From positions 36,551-100,550 of the IMG/VR virus record IMGVR_UViG_3300042402_003388: a stretch of 64,000 nt of DNA, one strand, 5' to 3'. Below the pieces are notes generated by a model that saw nothing but the letters and a program-made list of their open reading frames with translations, had not been told where the DNA came from and searched no databases. The DNA is from a virus. How positions within the stretch are numbered: the first letter of the stretch is position 1; each line of letters begins with the position of its first letter. The position numbers and the translations under genes are program-made. Of the stretch, positions 45,235 to 53,845 are shown piece by piece.

Positions 45235-45267
45235 AAAAAGGGAACCATTATGGTTCCCTTTTTTTAT
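45235..45267 (+). terminator. Terminator after capsid gene
   Basis: AAAAAGGGAACCAT/ATGGTTCCCTTTTT 14-bp stem, the strongest in the window, fitting a highly expressed gene. Confidence 0.92.
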
Positions 45268-45273
45268 TTTTTG

Positions 45274-45283
45274 AATATTTATA
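45274..45283 (+). promoter_or_regulatory. Late-type promoter motif
   Basis: AATATTTATA, 13 bp before the start at 45297 and after the capsid terminator, so the next gene has its own transcript. Confidence 0.6.
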
Positions 45284-45296
45284 TATAAAAAACTTT

Positions 45297-46895
45297 ATGT
45301 GTAATACTTGTAAATCAAAAAATTTAATCACTGAAGAAGAAAGATTAAGTATTCTTAGCAAATATAATTTAATAGAACAAAAATCAACAACACCTTCAGG
45401 TACCGTACCAAAAGGATTTACTGCGGATGCCAATGGAAGATTTGTTAGTCCATTTATAACTAACTTATACGCACCAGGGTTTTACACCCTTGAGGACCAC
45501 GAATGGAAGGGTAAATCATATTCTAATAAAGGTAAATTAAACCCATATATTCTGGCTGCTAAAGAATTCTTAAAAACTAATAAAGGATTAATACCAAGAA
45601 TTTATGTTAGTGCTGGGGAATCAATTATACCAAATTACGATAATGAAGGTAAATTAGGTGGTGGTAAGTTAAAAGAAGGGGACTTGTCTAAAGCTAGGTC
45701 AAACAATATTCAAGCCTATTTTTTAAAAGAAATACAAAGTTTAATTGACGGTAAATTTGTATCTAGAAAACCTGATGAAATTAGATTAGATACTATTACA
45801 GGTAAAACTCAGAAAAAAGAACCAAGTGGTGGTTGGGATTCTTATCGTGCTTGGGTTAAGGCGGGTGCCGACCCTAACGCAAATCCTGAATACGCACAAT
45901 TAAAGCAAGGTTACGACAATGACCAATTTACTCAGATAAGATTTGTAATTGAACCTGATTTAGGAGTAAACCAATGTTTATTTAATTTAAAACTTAAGAT
46001 TAATTATGATATGGATGGTGGTCACAATTGTAATGCGGCATTATTTGAAGTGACCGCAAATGGTACAAGAATTACGACACAAGCTGGTGGTGACTGTAAT
46101 ATGAATAATAATGGTTATAGTAAAGTTTTAGACCCTACAGGTTATAATGACCCCACTAAAGTTGGTGGATTTAGATATAACACATTAATATTGAAAGATA
46201 AGGCAACTGTCGATAAAATAATTAATGCCAATCCTAAGAAAGAAATTTCAATTAGATTAAGATGTTTAACACCTCCAGGTGAGGATAGAGGTTGGGGTGC
46301 GGGTAAATGTCATACATCAGTACCTCACGTAAGTGTATATAATAGTGATAACCAAGTGGTGGTAGAACCTTTCTTCCCAAATGTTGCTGAAGGAGAAATA
46401 TGTGTGTTAGACAAGTGTGGTAATCTACTTAGAGGTGGTGGAGGTTCTGCATCAACAACAGGTGATAAAAACGGTAATACTGCGATTGACGTACCAGCGA
46501 CTTTCACAGGGACAAGTCAAGATTACGCAAATTCTTTAATTAAATCTAAGACGATTATATTAAATGCCGATAAAAAATCGTATAACGTTTTAATCGATTT
46601 TAAATCAGGTAAAAATTCCGCTCAACAGATTAAAAAAGGAAGTAATATTACCTTCAATCAAAAGGCTGCTACACCTGCAACTACTACAACAACTAAAGTT
46701 ACGGTACCAACAGGTACAACACCAATTTTAGTTAAAGTAATTAATAATGATACTGTTGCTACTGCGGGTAAAAAATTCGTGGATAATAAGTTCGCATCTG
46801 CGACTACAACTCCTGATGTTTATAAAATACTTAAAACTACGGGGTATAATACTAAGACATATACCGCAGGTCAGTTTATCAAACTAGTCCCTTAA
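45297..46895 (+). CDS. Putative virion protein with Glu-ending leader (532 residues)
   Basis: The start is set at ATG 45297 because the longer frame from 45222 crosses a strong terminator and promoter. It starts MCNTCKSKNLITEEERL, followed by SILSKYNLIE, one of the recurrent leaders here. The middle has FTQIRFVIEPDLGVNQCLFN and CLTPPGEDRGWGAGKCH; QDYANSLIKSKTIILNADKK and GYNTKTYTAGQFIKL are near the end. Part of it (residues 105-170) resembles OmpA-like or peptidoglycan-binding segments (LIPRIYVSAGES, KARSNNIQAYFLKEI), but that is uncertain. It overlaps the end of the methylglyoxal synthase gene. Confidence 0.72.
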   Translation: MCNTCKSKNLITEEERLSILSKYNLIEQKSTTPSGTVPKGFTADANGRFVSPFITNLYAPGFYTLEDHEWKGKSYSNKGKLNPYILAAKEFLKTNKGLIPRIYVSAGESIIPNYDNEGKLGGGKLKEGDLSKARSNNIQAYFLKEIQSLIDGKFVSRKPDEIRLDTITGKTQKKEPSGGWDSYRAWVKAGADPNANPEYAQLKQGYDNDQFTQIRFVIEPDLGVNQCLFNLKLKINYDMDGGHNCNAALFEVTANGTRITTQAGGDCNMNNNGYSKVLDPTGYNDPTKVGGFRYNTLILKDKATVDKIINANPKKEISIRLRCLTPPGEDRGWGAGKCHTSVPHVSVYNSDNQVVVEPFFPNVAEGEICVLDKCGNLLRGGGGSASTTGDKNGNTAIDVPATFTGTSQDYANSLIKSKTIILNADKKSYNVLIDFKSGKNSAQQIKKGSNITFNQKAATPATTTTTKVTVPTGTTPILVKVINNDTVATAGKKFVDNKFASATTTPDVYKILKTTGYNTKTYTAGQFIKLVP

Positions 46896-47289
46896 TTTGG
46901 TTGTCTAACGAATCAATAACCATTTTACCTGTTTTATAATTAGTTGCTAACGGTACGTCGTGAACGTTACAAATTCTTAGTAACATATTAACATCTACTT
47001 GATGGGGATGAGCCTCCAATGGGTCTATGAAGAATATAACGGCATCTATTTGATTTTTAGTAATCATTGATGCTATTTGAGCGTCACCCCCCATAGGTCC
47101 ACTTAACATTGTATGTACATTAGTTAACCCTGCGTGGATTAAATGTTTACCTGTGGTTCCCGTGGCAATAACATCAACATTATTTGACTTAAAGAATTCA
47201 AGACGTTTCATTGCAAAAGAAACCATATCGGCTTTCTTACCATCGTGGGCAATCATTGCGATTTTAATTGTTTTCTTCAGTAGTTGCAT
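46879..47289 (-). CDS. mgsA: Methylglyoxal synthase
   Basis: The 136-residue protein aligns with E. coli MgsA (152). The phosphate-binding GTTGKHL, the SGPMGGDAQ motif with the catalytic Asp (residue 69), and FFIDPLEAHPHQVDV with Asp89, His96 and Asp99 are all present; the N-terminus has IAHDGKK (His15, Asp16). MgsA converts dihydroxyacetone phosphate to toxic methylglyoxal and phosphate, a glycolytic bypass that frees phosphate. In a phage it could remodel host carbon or phosphate supply or help kill the cell, which is inference. It is convergent with the preceding gene and overlaps the next. Confidence 0.92.
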   Translation of the reverse strand: MQLLKKTIKIAMIAHDGKKADMVSFAMKRLEFFKSNNVDVIATGTTGKHLIHAGLTNVHTMLSGPMGGDAQIASMITKNQIDAVIFFIDPLEAHPHQVDVNMLLRICNVHDVPLATNYKTGKMVIDSLDNQIKGLV

Positions 47290-47524
47290 TTTCAGTTTTA
47301 TTTAATTTTGAAATTTTTCTAATAGATTTTGAAATAACCTCAGCTTCTGCGATAGTAAAGGCATTTCTTTGGTACGCGGCTTGTACCCCCTGAACAATAC
47401 AATATAGAGCTTGTTCGTGATTAATACTTGATATAAACTTCTCTAAATCTTCAATACTATAATAATTGATAGTATTGAATAAAGAACCTATAGGTTGATT
47501 TTGATTTAACTCAACGTTTTCCAT
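47264..47524 (-). CDS. Hypothetical 86-residue protein
   Basis: A small helical protein starting MENVELNQNQPIGSLFNTIN, with YYSIEDLEKFISSINHEQ and a C-terminus of charged helix (SKSIRKISKLNKTE). No family was recognised. It overlaps the start of the methylglyoxal synthase gene by 26 bp, so it is expressed with it. It may be a small regulator or phage-specific accessory protein. Confidence 0.7.
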   Translation of the reverse strand: MENVELNQNQPIGSLFNTINYYSIEDLEKFISSINHEQALYCIVQGVQAAYQRNAFTIAEAEVISKSIRKISKLNKTENATTEENN

Positions 47525-47566
47525 TTAATTGATATTTATTGATAATAGTAATAAAAAAAATTGTAA

Positions 47567-48286
47567 ATGTATAGAGACAGGTTAGAGGAAAATGTGAGAG
47601 ATTGGTATTATAAAAAACCAATCAGAGAAGCCACAGGAGATTCTGGAGGGGGTAGAGGGTCATATATTGGGCCTTTAGTACCTGGCGTTCGTAAATTTGA
47701 CAAAACTTCCATACAACCATTTACAGTCCCTGTGTCAAAATATAACGACGCAATGTTGGAGTATGATAGTTACGATGGTTCTATGGATGAGACTAAAAAA
47801 CAAATTAAAAAAATAGAAGGTACTGCTAAAAGAATTACCAATTATTTAAAAAAACATCCTAATCTAACTACAAGTGATGAAGATGGTAATAACATTAATC
47901 AAACACCTGGTCGAAAATTAAAAACCGTTCCGATTAAAGAAGGAGATACTTCAGTAACTGCGGGTATATATAATGGACCCATAGAACTTGGTCTAAAAAA
48001 ATGGAAAAAGGAACACTTAGGTCCTTTTGAAGAATTTGTCGATACAGAATTTAATCACAAGAAAAAGCAAAAAACTTTAAAAAATAATATTAAACGTACT
48101 GTTGGTGTTTGGGAGAAAAACCCTAAGGATGGTTATGAAATGGATGGATACGATGTTCATACAGTTAATGAATGGGTTGAAATTACCGAATCAACAAGTA
48201 TGAAAGATTTAGGTTATACTAATAAGGACCAACAACTGTACGAAACATTATATCGTAGATTATCTAAAAAATTGAAGGGGATTTAA
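47567..48286 (+). CDS. Putative virion protein with N-terminal leader
   Basis: A 239-residue protein starting MYRDRLEENVRDWYYKKPIRE, a charged leader ending in a (I)xE triplet. Gly/Pro-rich segments follow (GSYIGPLVPGVRKFDKTSIQ), then NGPIELGLKKWKKEHLGPFEE and a final helical part ITESTSMKDLGYTN. YIGPLVPGxR and NGPIELGL look like a duplicated motif that may bind or fold twice. It is convergent with the ParB-like gene. No family was recognised; a virion role is inferred from its leader and upstream TATTTATT motif. Confidence 0.7.
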   Translation: MYRDRLEENVRDWYYKKPIREATGDSGGGRGSYIGPLVPGVRKFDKTSIQPFTVPVSKYNDAMLEYDSYDGSMDETKKQIKKIEGTAKRITNYLKKHPNLTTSDEDGNNINQTPGRKLKTVPIKEGDTSVTAGIYNGPIELGLKKWKKEHLGPFEEFVDTEFNHKKKQKTLKNNIKRTVGVWEKNPKDGYEMDGYDVHTVNEWVEITESTSMKDLGYTNKDQQLYETLYRRLSKKLKGI

Positions 48287-48733
48287 CCTTGATATTAATT
48301 TTAATGGTCTTACCACTAATGTTATAAATAAAAAATGAGTAAATGGGAGTTTAACGTTTAATATTTTTCTAACTTTAATTTCATAATCACCACCAAAGTT
48401 TTTTTTTAAAATAAAGTATCGATGATGACCATCACCAATAAGGTTATCGGATGTTACGGTTATCATTCCTTTAGTATAATCAAAACCATTCTCTAAAATA
48501 TCCACCTCTATTTTTTTATGTCTTTTAGACATTGATGGGGACTTTAACTGTCCTTTTAAATCTGATAATCTAACATTCTCCTCAACAACCTTATAACACC
48601 ATAAATTAAAACAAAACATACCTGATATTTGTTCATAGTATTTGTAATAACCCTCATCAATTACCATAGGGATTGATAATTCTCTTTTATTTTTTAAAAC
48701 AATTTTAAGTATGTCAATTTTATTTAAAGACAT
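48260..48733 (-). CDS. ParB-like nuclease-fold protein, copy 2
   Basis: A 157-residue protein with MITVTSDNLIGDGHHRYFIL (about residues 93-112), the ParB/sulfiredoxin-like motif GxHR in which residues bind phosphate. The N-terminal half has FCFNLWCYKVVEENVRLSDL, shared with the neighbour at 48720, which marks the two as paralogues. Such domains hydrolyse or bind nucleotides in ParB and Srx relatives; a DNA-binding or nuclease role is possible. It overlaps the upstream gene by 14 bp. Confidence 0.78.
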   Translation of the reverse strand: MSLNKIDILKIVLKNKRELSIPMVIDEGYYKYYEQISGMFCFNLWCYKVVEENVRLSDLKGQLKSPSMSKRHKKIEVDILENGFDYTKGMITVTSDNLIGDGHHRYFILKKNFGGDYEIKVRKILNVKLPFTHFLFITLVVRPLKLISRLNPLQFFR

Positions 48734-49169
48734 TAATTAACGATTTAAATACTAAGTTTATAAATTTAAGAGGTACAATATATAGTAAATAAAAATATAG
48801 ACTAACCATTATCTCACCACTATAAAAGTTAGTTAAACGTTTAATCATTATCTTACTATTTGGGTGATAATTTTCTGACAATGAAACAAATCTATGATTA
48901 CCATCAATAATGTCACCGTCATTGGTTAATATGATATAACCCTTGGTGTAATCATAACCCGAGGTCTTAATGTCCTCTCTCATACTATTTTGTTTCTTAG
49001 TCCAAAATAATTTACGATTTCTATGTTCTATATTTGATAGAGTAATAACTTCGTCCTTACATTTATAACACCAAAAATCATTGCACAAAATACCCTCAGA
49101 TGGTGAATACCAATCTGCATCGTCAGGTAATCTATTTAAAACTTCTTTATATATCTCCGCTCTTGTCAT
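48720..49169 (-). CDS. ParB-like nuclease-fold protein, copy 1
   Basis: The 149-residue protein has YIILTNDGDIIDGNHRFVSL, the ParB-like GNHR motif, and the N-terminal ILCNDFWCYKCKDEVITLSN shared with its paralogue at 48260. The C-terminus has a hydrophobic stretch (VSLYFYLLYIVPLKFINLVF), which the other copy shares in part (THFLFITLVVRPLKLIS), so both may associate with membranes. Tandem duplication is clear. It overlaps the genes on both sides, so the three are one operon. Confidence 0.8.
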   Translation of the reverse strand: MTRAEIYKEVLNRLPDDADWYSPSEGILCNDFWCYKCKDEVITLSNIEHRNRKLFWTKKQNSMREDIKTSGYDYTKGYIILTNDGDIIDGNHRFVSLSENYHPNSKIMIKRLTNFYSGEIMVSLYFYLLYIVPLKFINLVFKSLINVFK

Positions 49170-49665
49170 TTTTTAAGTCTTCACTAATCAAATTTAGATT
49201 GTCTAAAGTTCTTTTATCGTATTTTTCTTCCATTTGTTTTCTACGAACTTCAACATTACGATAAAAGATATCCTTAAGTTTGTCAATATGACTACTGGGT
49301 AACCATATATAATAGGAGTATTTACCGTTTGTTATGGTAACTGCCGAGTCCCCAAATCTAATGAAATAATGTCTCCATTCGATGTAGCATATACTCGAAA
49401 TTGGTGCAATTAGTAATGTTGCATCTTTTTTTGTTATCATTTGACGAACATTGAATATTGTTCGTATTTGAATTTCGTCAAGTCCTTTATAGTTCGAATC
49501 CTCTAAATTTCCTGAAATTTTTTTAAAAATTTTTCGAAGAAATACTCTAAACCTTCTTCTTTCACGCTTTGTCAGTAGTAACATTTCACTATGTGTATTT
49601 GTTTTTAATAATTGAAATATATAACTTTTTTTGTAAGAAAACAATATTTTAAAAATATATTTCAA
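49147..49665 (-). CDS. Hypothetical 172-residue protein
   Basis: A basic protein starting MKYIFKILFSYKKSYIFQLL, with RRRFRVFLRKIFKKISGNLED. Beta-like segments follow (TLLIAPISSICYIEWRHYFI and FGDSAVTITNGKYSYYIWLP), then a charged helical end. The very basic N-terminus may bind nucleic acid or membrane. It heads the three-gene operon with the ParB-like paralogues. The family was not recognised. Confidence 0.72.
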   Translation of the reverse strand: MKYIFKILFSYKKSYIFQLLKTNTHSEMLLLTKRERRRFRVFLRKIFKKISGNLEDSNYKGLDEIQIRTIFNVRQMITKKDATLLIAPISSICYIEWRHYFIRFGDSAVTITNGKYSYYIWLPSSHIDKLKDIFYRNVEVRRKQMEEKYDKRTLDNLNLISEDLKNDKSGDI

Positions 49666-49720
49666 AAACGTTGATTAACATAAAATATGTTCGTATACTT
49701 AATTAAATAAAAAACATACT

Positions 49721-50170
49721 ATGCAAAAAATTAAAAACGGAGACACTGTTAGTGTAAACTATACAGGGAAATTAGAAGATGGTACCGTATTCGATACTTC
49801 ATTAGCCGAAGGAAGACAACCATTAAATGCCAAATTAGGTCAAGGTCAGTTAATCCCTGGGTTTGAGAAAGGATTAATTGATATGTCGGTAGGTGAAACT
49901 AAGACTGTTGAAATTGAACATACTGAAGCATACGGAGAAATTATTCAAGAAATGATTATCGAAGTTGCTAAAAACCAAGTTCCTGAAAATATTGAAGTTG
50001 GTCATATGTTACAAGGTAGCGGTCCTATGGGTCCTGTCAATGTAAAAGTAGTTGAGATTAAAGAAGATACTGTTGTTATTGATGGAAATCATCCATTGGC
50101 AGGAAAAAAATTAATCTTTGAATTAGAAGTTGTGGGTATTGAACCATCGACTGAGACTGAAACTAACTAA
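49721..50170 (+). CDS. FKBP-type peptidyl-prolyl isomerase (SlyD-like)
   Basis: The 149-residue protein has VSVNYTGKLEDGTVFDTS, GQGQLIPGFEKGLIDMSVGE and KTVEIEHTEAYGE, the FKBP core with an IF (insert-in-flap) domain as in SlyD. NGDTVSVNYTGKL is near the N-terminus. It speeds proline cis-trans isomerisation and acts as a chaperone in the cytoplasm. It lacks the His-rich tail of SlyD. A phage version may help fold abundant virion proteins. It stands alone, divergent from the 49665 operon, and ends at a terminator. Confidence 0.93.
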   Translation: MQKIKNGDTVSVNYTGKLEDGTVFDTSLAEGRQPLNAKLGQGQLIPGFEKGLIDMSVGETKTVEIEHTEAYGEIIQEMIIEVAKNQVPENIEVGHMLQGSGPMGPVNVKVVEIKEDTVVIDGNHPLAGKKLIFELEVVGIEPSTETETN

Positions 50171-50175
50171 AACAA

Positions 50176-50203
50176 AAAACCCTCATTACTGAGGGTTTTT
50201 TTA
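50176..50203. terminator. Terminator between convergent genes
   Basis: AAAACCCTCA/TGAGGGTTTTT stem with a 4-nt loop and a T run. Confidence 0.85.
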
Positions 50204-50206
50204 TTT

Positions 50207-50707
50207 TTAACAATATGGGGAAGAACATCGTTTGTTCCCTGAAGCGTCAGGTTGTTTACCTTTACATACTTGAACCGCATAACCGTTAGCGTATGCTGAC
50301 GGATAAACATCAAACTTAGCCTTAGCTGCGGCTTTACCACGAGCACACAATTTAGTACCTGATTTCTTTTTACCTTCACCCATAACTAATATATCGTTTT
50401 TTGGTGCGGTACCTAATTCATCCCCCATCTTATGAAAGCTTTTAGTTTCATTCATTAAAAAATCAAAAACTTGGTCAATAGATTCTTTGGCGGTTGCAAT
50501 ATGGTCCTGAGCCCAATCGTGACCATTCTCAAGAATTTCTTCAACTTGGTCGTGATTAAGGTCTAATAACAAACCCATTTGTCTTTGAATTTGTTCAATA
50601 TTACTAAAGAACATATATCTTTGAGATTTTTGTTCTTCGTCCTCTTTAATAACTCTTTGGATTAATCTATGTATATCTTTTTCGGTTAGTTTTACTACTT
50701 TACTCAT
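50207..50707 (-). CDS. Virion-type protein with leader and Cys-rich C-terminal domain (DUF5872-like)
   Basis: The N-terminus VKLTEKDIHRLIQRVIKE is the most regular of the Glu-ending leaders. The C-terminal part has GTKLCARGKAAAKAKFDVYP, then SAYANGYAVQVCKGK, the phage domain resembling DUF5872 (KAKFDVYPSAYANGY). Its repeated Cys residues could bind zinc. The middle is helical. It may be a virion-packaged protein, cut from its leader by the prohead protease, but this is inference. It follows a structural gene with no gap. Confidence 0.75.
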   Translation of the reverse strand: MSKVVKLTEKDIHRLIQRVIKEDEEQKSQRYMFFSNIEQIQRQMGLLLDLNHDQVEEILENGHDWAQDHIATAKESIDQVFDFLMNETKSFHKMGDELGTAPKNDILVMGEGKKKSGTKLCARGKAAAKAKFDVYPSAYANGYAVQVCKGKQPDASGNKRCSSPYC

Positions 50708-50708
50708 A

Positions 50709-52268
50709 TTATTTTTTATTAACTATTAAGAATTTTATTGTTCTTTTATAAGTATCTACTTCTCCACTACTTTTGACTTTAATGTCGATATAATACTCAT
50801 TAGGTATTTTGTCTCTTGTGTCAAAAATAAAATAATACTCATTTGAGGTTCTATTTATTTTTGTCCAATCTTGAACTTGAACTTCAGTCATCCCCTCTCT
50901 TACATAAACTCGATAACTAGCATCCACATTTTGTAACAATTGTTTAGTCGTGTAAGCTTTTTTAATAACGACCCCAACTTTTCTAACGTCAGTATTTAAT
51001 ATTTTTTCATCTTGTTTTATACCATAAAAATCAAAACCATATAAATCAGGTTCTTTAGATTGAACACCGATTGATACTCTATTTTTATAAGGTTGTAAAA
51101 CAAAATCATTTTCAATATCAGGTAAAGAATCTCCATTGTAAACAATGTTCCCCCATACATCACTAAATTGACAAGGTGTTGGGTATCCACTTATTGGTGG
51201 GATTGTTACCTCATATACCCCTTTAGTTCTTGAACAAGTCGGTAAGTTAATTAACGAAGGTATTACATCACCATTAGGGTCTAAAATTGTTACGGTAGGA
51301 TTTGAATCTAATGTCACTAAGTCACCATCAACATAAGCAAACATATAAAGTTTATTTGTAATTTTTTCAACAAACAAATTTCTATCGTCCTGAATTAAAT
51401 CATTATATGTGGTTAATAAGTATGGTTCGTAAAATGTTTGGGTATGTCTTGTAAAAAACGATACTGAATAATTTGAGGTTAAACCCGTGATTAGTTCAAA
51501 TTCAGGTCGGTAGGCAATTCCCCATCCTGTGACGTTAGTGATGGTACCATTAATAATACCATTAATCTCGTTAGTCATATCAAAATTAATGTCCTCATTC
51601 CCTTTTTCAAAATGTTGTATGTCTACGACTACTAAATCATTATAATTAACATATGTCGAAGTGTTAGTGTTGGAGTACATTCCTGGCTCTGACCAATAAT
51701 CTAAATTACTGGTTTCAAACCAATTTGAAGGTCTTTTTGAAAAGGCATTATCAATTAATGGTTGACTATAAATTGCAACACCTGTCGGTGTATTTATGGG
51801 TGAATTTGAATTATTGAAATCATAACCAACCCCCTCATCCCAATACTGAGGATATGGTACACATTGTTGTGTTGTAGTTGTTGTGGTTGTTGATGTAGTA
51901 TTACCTGTCGGAGTGTGAGTGTAACAAGTTTGAGGTATTCTAAATAAAATTAAATCAAATGAACTAGCTCTTCTTCTTTCGTCGGAATTATACGTATTTA
52001 ATAAATCCTCATCAAATCTTATGGTGTTTGTCATTGTTAGATTATGTGACATATTATCCACACAATCTAAAGTTATTGTCCCATCTAAGATTTTATTTAA
52101 AAGTGGTTCTAAATTTAAGTTAAAGATAAATCTTGTGTACCCAAAAGGTGCGGTTGTATCTTTAGCAGACCCAAAATATAAATCAGTTACGGGGTTTCTA
52201 CCTGTATTAGCGTATGAATCACTAATGATAGTGTTGTTTTTATTAAAGTATGACCTATGTGTTGACAT
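50709..52268 (-). CDS. Putative tail or baseplate structural protein
   Basis: A 519-residue beta-rich protein. The N-terminus (SYANTGRNPVTDLYFGSAKD then TTAPFGYTRFIFNLNLEPLL) and a Thr-rich run (NTTSTTTTTTTQQC) are followed by repeats of beta strands typical of baseplate or fibre proteins. A late-type motif (GATATTTATA) lies 14 bp upstream on the minus strand. No family was recognised. It lies next to the gp5-like gene, which supports a baseplate role. Confidence 0.72.
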   Translation of the reverse strand: MSTHRSYFNKNNTIISDSYANTGRNPVTDLYFGSAKDTTAPFGYTRFIFNLNLEPLLNKILDGTITLDCVDNMSHNLTMTNTIRFDEDLLNTYNSDERRRASSFDLILFRIPQTCYTHTPTGNTTSTTTTTTTQQCVPYPQYWDEGVGYDFNNSNSPINTPTGVAIYSQPLIDNAFSKRPSNWFETSNLDYWSEPGMYSNTNTSTYVNYNDLVVVDIQHFEKGNEDINFDMTNEINGIINGTITNVTGWGIAYRPEFELITGLTSNYSVSFFTRHTQTFYEPYLLTTYNDLIQDDRNLFVEKITNKLYMFAYVDGDLVTLDSNPTVTILDPNGDVIPSLINLPTCSRTKGVYEVTIPPISGYPTPCQFSDVWGNIVYNGDSLPDIENDFVLQPYKNRVSIGVQSKEPDLYGFDFYGIKQDEKILNTDVRKVGVVIKKAYTTKQLLQNVDASYRVYVREGMTEVQVQDWTKINRTSNEYYFIFDTRDKIPNEYYIDIKVKSSGEVDTYKRTIKFLIVNKK

Positions 52269-52281
52269 TAATTCTTTTACC

Positions 52282-52291
52282 TATAAATATC
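52282..52291 (-). promoter_or_regulatory. Late-type promoter motif (minus strand)
   Basis: GATATTTATA on the minus strand, just before the structural gene starting at 52268. Confidence 0.55.
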
Positions 52292-52297
52292 AAAGAA

Positions 52298-53845
52298 TTA
52301 ATTAATTCTGATATTTTGATTAAGAATTATCTCAGGAGCGGTCGCTAATTTTTGAAAGATGTCGGAAATGTTAGTACCGTCCTGTGAAACAGGTACTGGT
52401 GGCATACCGTGAAATGCGTGTACGTGAGATGATAAGAACCTAACTACTAAGTTCATAAACTTCATTAATTCATCACCTCTAACCATTGCATCGGTATTTG
52501 GAAGTACATTAGAGATTAGATAATTTTGTTCTATACCGTATATAGTTGTTTCATCTAAAACAATTTGTTCTTTACCCGTAATTCTACTTTCGTGAGAAAG
52601 AAATAACAATTTATCCGCACCTGTTATATTATAAGTGATTGGGGCATCGTTCTTAATCTCTTTTTGTTTTTGAACATCTTTAACAAGTTCAAATTGTTGA
52701 CCTATCTTATCTTTTGAATATATAAGACCAGTACCGTTCTTTAAGGCTTTATAATCAATCGCTAACGCAATTGCGGTAATATTTGAGAACTCAACACCTG
52801 ATGATGGGGATTCCATATATTTTAAAGTTTCGGGTGAAGGTCTTAAAAATAAAGGAAATTGATTTTCTAATTTAGTTATTGGGTAAGGTGGTATGTTAAT
52901 TTCACCATCATTACATTGACCAATGAACTTAATAATTTTTTGGGTTAAATCAAAAACTCCTTCTGCCGAAAACTGCATTCTGAAAAATAGGGACTTATCG
53001 TCATCCAATACCTCGGTATCTATTGTCATATTTTGAGTATTGTATTCTTTTTTTCCTTTTTCAGGTAATCGATAAAGACTAACTATGTAATTAAACTTAT
53101 TCTGTGCGTTTTCAGGATTTGTAATATTCCACTCAATAAGTGTCTTAGTAAATGAAACACTTTCTTGAAATCTCGTTGATTCTGAATTAGGTAGTGCAAC
53201 TTCTCTTTGATTAAAATCAGATAACTGTATAAAACTTCTAGTTGGTTTTGCGTTAATTTCCTTATTTGGATTATCGGGCATTGTTGTACTCTTACCCGCT
53301 CTAAGTAAAACGTGTCGGTCTTTAATTACGATGTCTGTAGTTCCCCTACCCATCAGTCCAATATCTTCAGGTTCAATGAATACGCCTTTAGTTTTGGTAA
53401 TATAGTATTCGTTGTTTAACGGGTTTTTTAATAATTTAGGGGACTCAAGTCTGTTCTTAGATGCGAACATTCTTTGGGCGTTAAAATTTTCATTATAAAC
53501 AGTTAACGGAGACGTAACAGAACCTTGTATATAATATTGTTCGTCATATTGGTATTCGTTATCAGGGAATATAACATTAACCGATTCATTTTTTTTAGGA
53601 GTTACGTTTAAATATAATGGTAATAACGGTAAGCAACAGAATGAGTCAATCTCAGTCCATTTGAATTCAGGTTTTAAATCACCACCTTCTTTAGTCTCTT
53701 TACCATTTTTAGTATTTGGTATCGCGTTTAAAATCGATTCGTTATTTTTAGTTCCGAAATCAACCCTAACTCTATTAAGCATTAACGGGTCATTTACGTC
53801 TTTAACTTTCGCAAACCATAAAATTCTATTTTTATTTAAATCCAT
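52298..53845 (-). CDS. Baseplate spike/hub protein with gp5-like OB fold
   Basis: The 515-residue protein begins MDLNKNRILWFAKVKDVNDP then LMLNRVRVDFGT, matching the gp5/VgrG OB-fold start (a strand, then NDPLxLNRVRV). KWTEIDSFCCLPLLPLYLNV and ESVNVIFPDNEYQYDEQYYI complete that domain; no lysozyme domain is visible. Late parts (ISNVLPNTDAMVRGDELM and SSHVHAFHGMPPVPVSQDG) look spike-like. It probably forms part of the membrane-piercing spike at the tail tip. It overlaps the start of the next (upstream) gene by 14 bp. Confidence 0.85.
   Translation of the reverse strand: MDLNKNRILWFAKVKDVNDPLMLNRVRVDFGTKNNESILNAIPNTKNGKETKEGGDLKPEFKWTEIDSFCCLPLLPLYLNVTPKKNESVNVIFPDNEYQYDEQYYIQGSVTSPLTVYNENFNAQRMFASKNRLESPKLLKNPLNNEYYITKTKGVFIEPEDIGLMGRGTTDIVIKDRHVLLRAGKSTTMPDNPNKEINAKPTRSFIQLSDFNQREVALPNSESTRFQESVSFTKTLIEWNITNPENAQNKFNYIVSLYRLPEKGKKEYNTQNMTIDTEVLDDDKSLFFRMQFSAEGVFDLTQKIIKFIGQCNDGEINIPPYPITKLENQFPLFLRPSPETLKYMESPSSGVEFSNITAIALAIDYKALKNGTGLIYSKDKIGQQFELVKDVQKQKEIKNDAPITYNITGADKLLFLSHESRITGKEQIVLDETTIYGIEQNYLISNVLPNTDAMVRGDELMKFMNLVVRFLSSHVHAFHGMPPVPVSQDGTNISDIFQKLATAPEIILNQNIRIN

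Noticed and set aside
45222-45296. N-terminal extension of the 45297 gene
   Set aside because: The extension crosses the capsid terminator and the late-promoter motif; ATG 45297 is the natural start.
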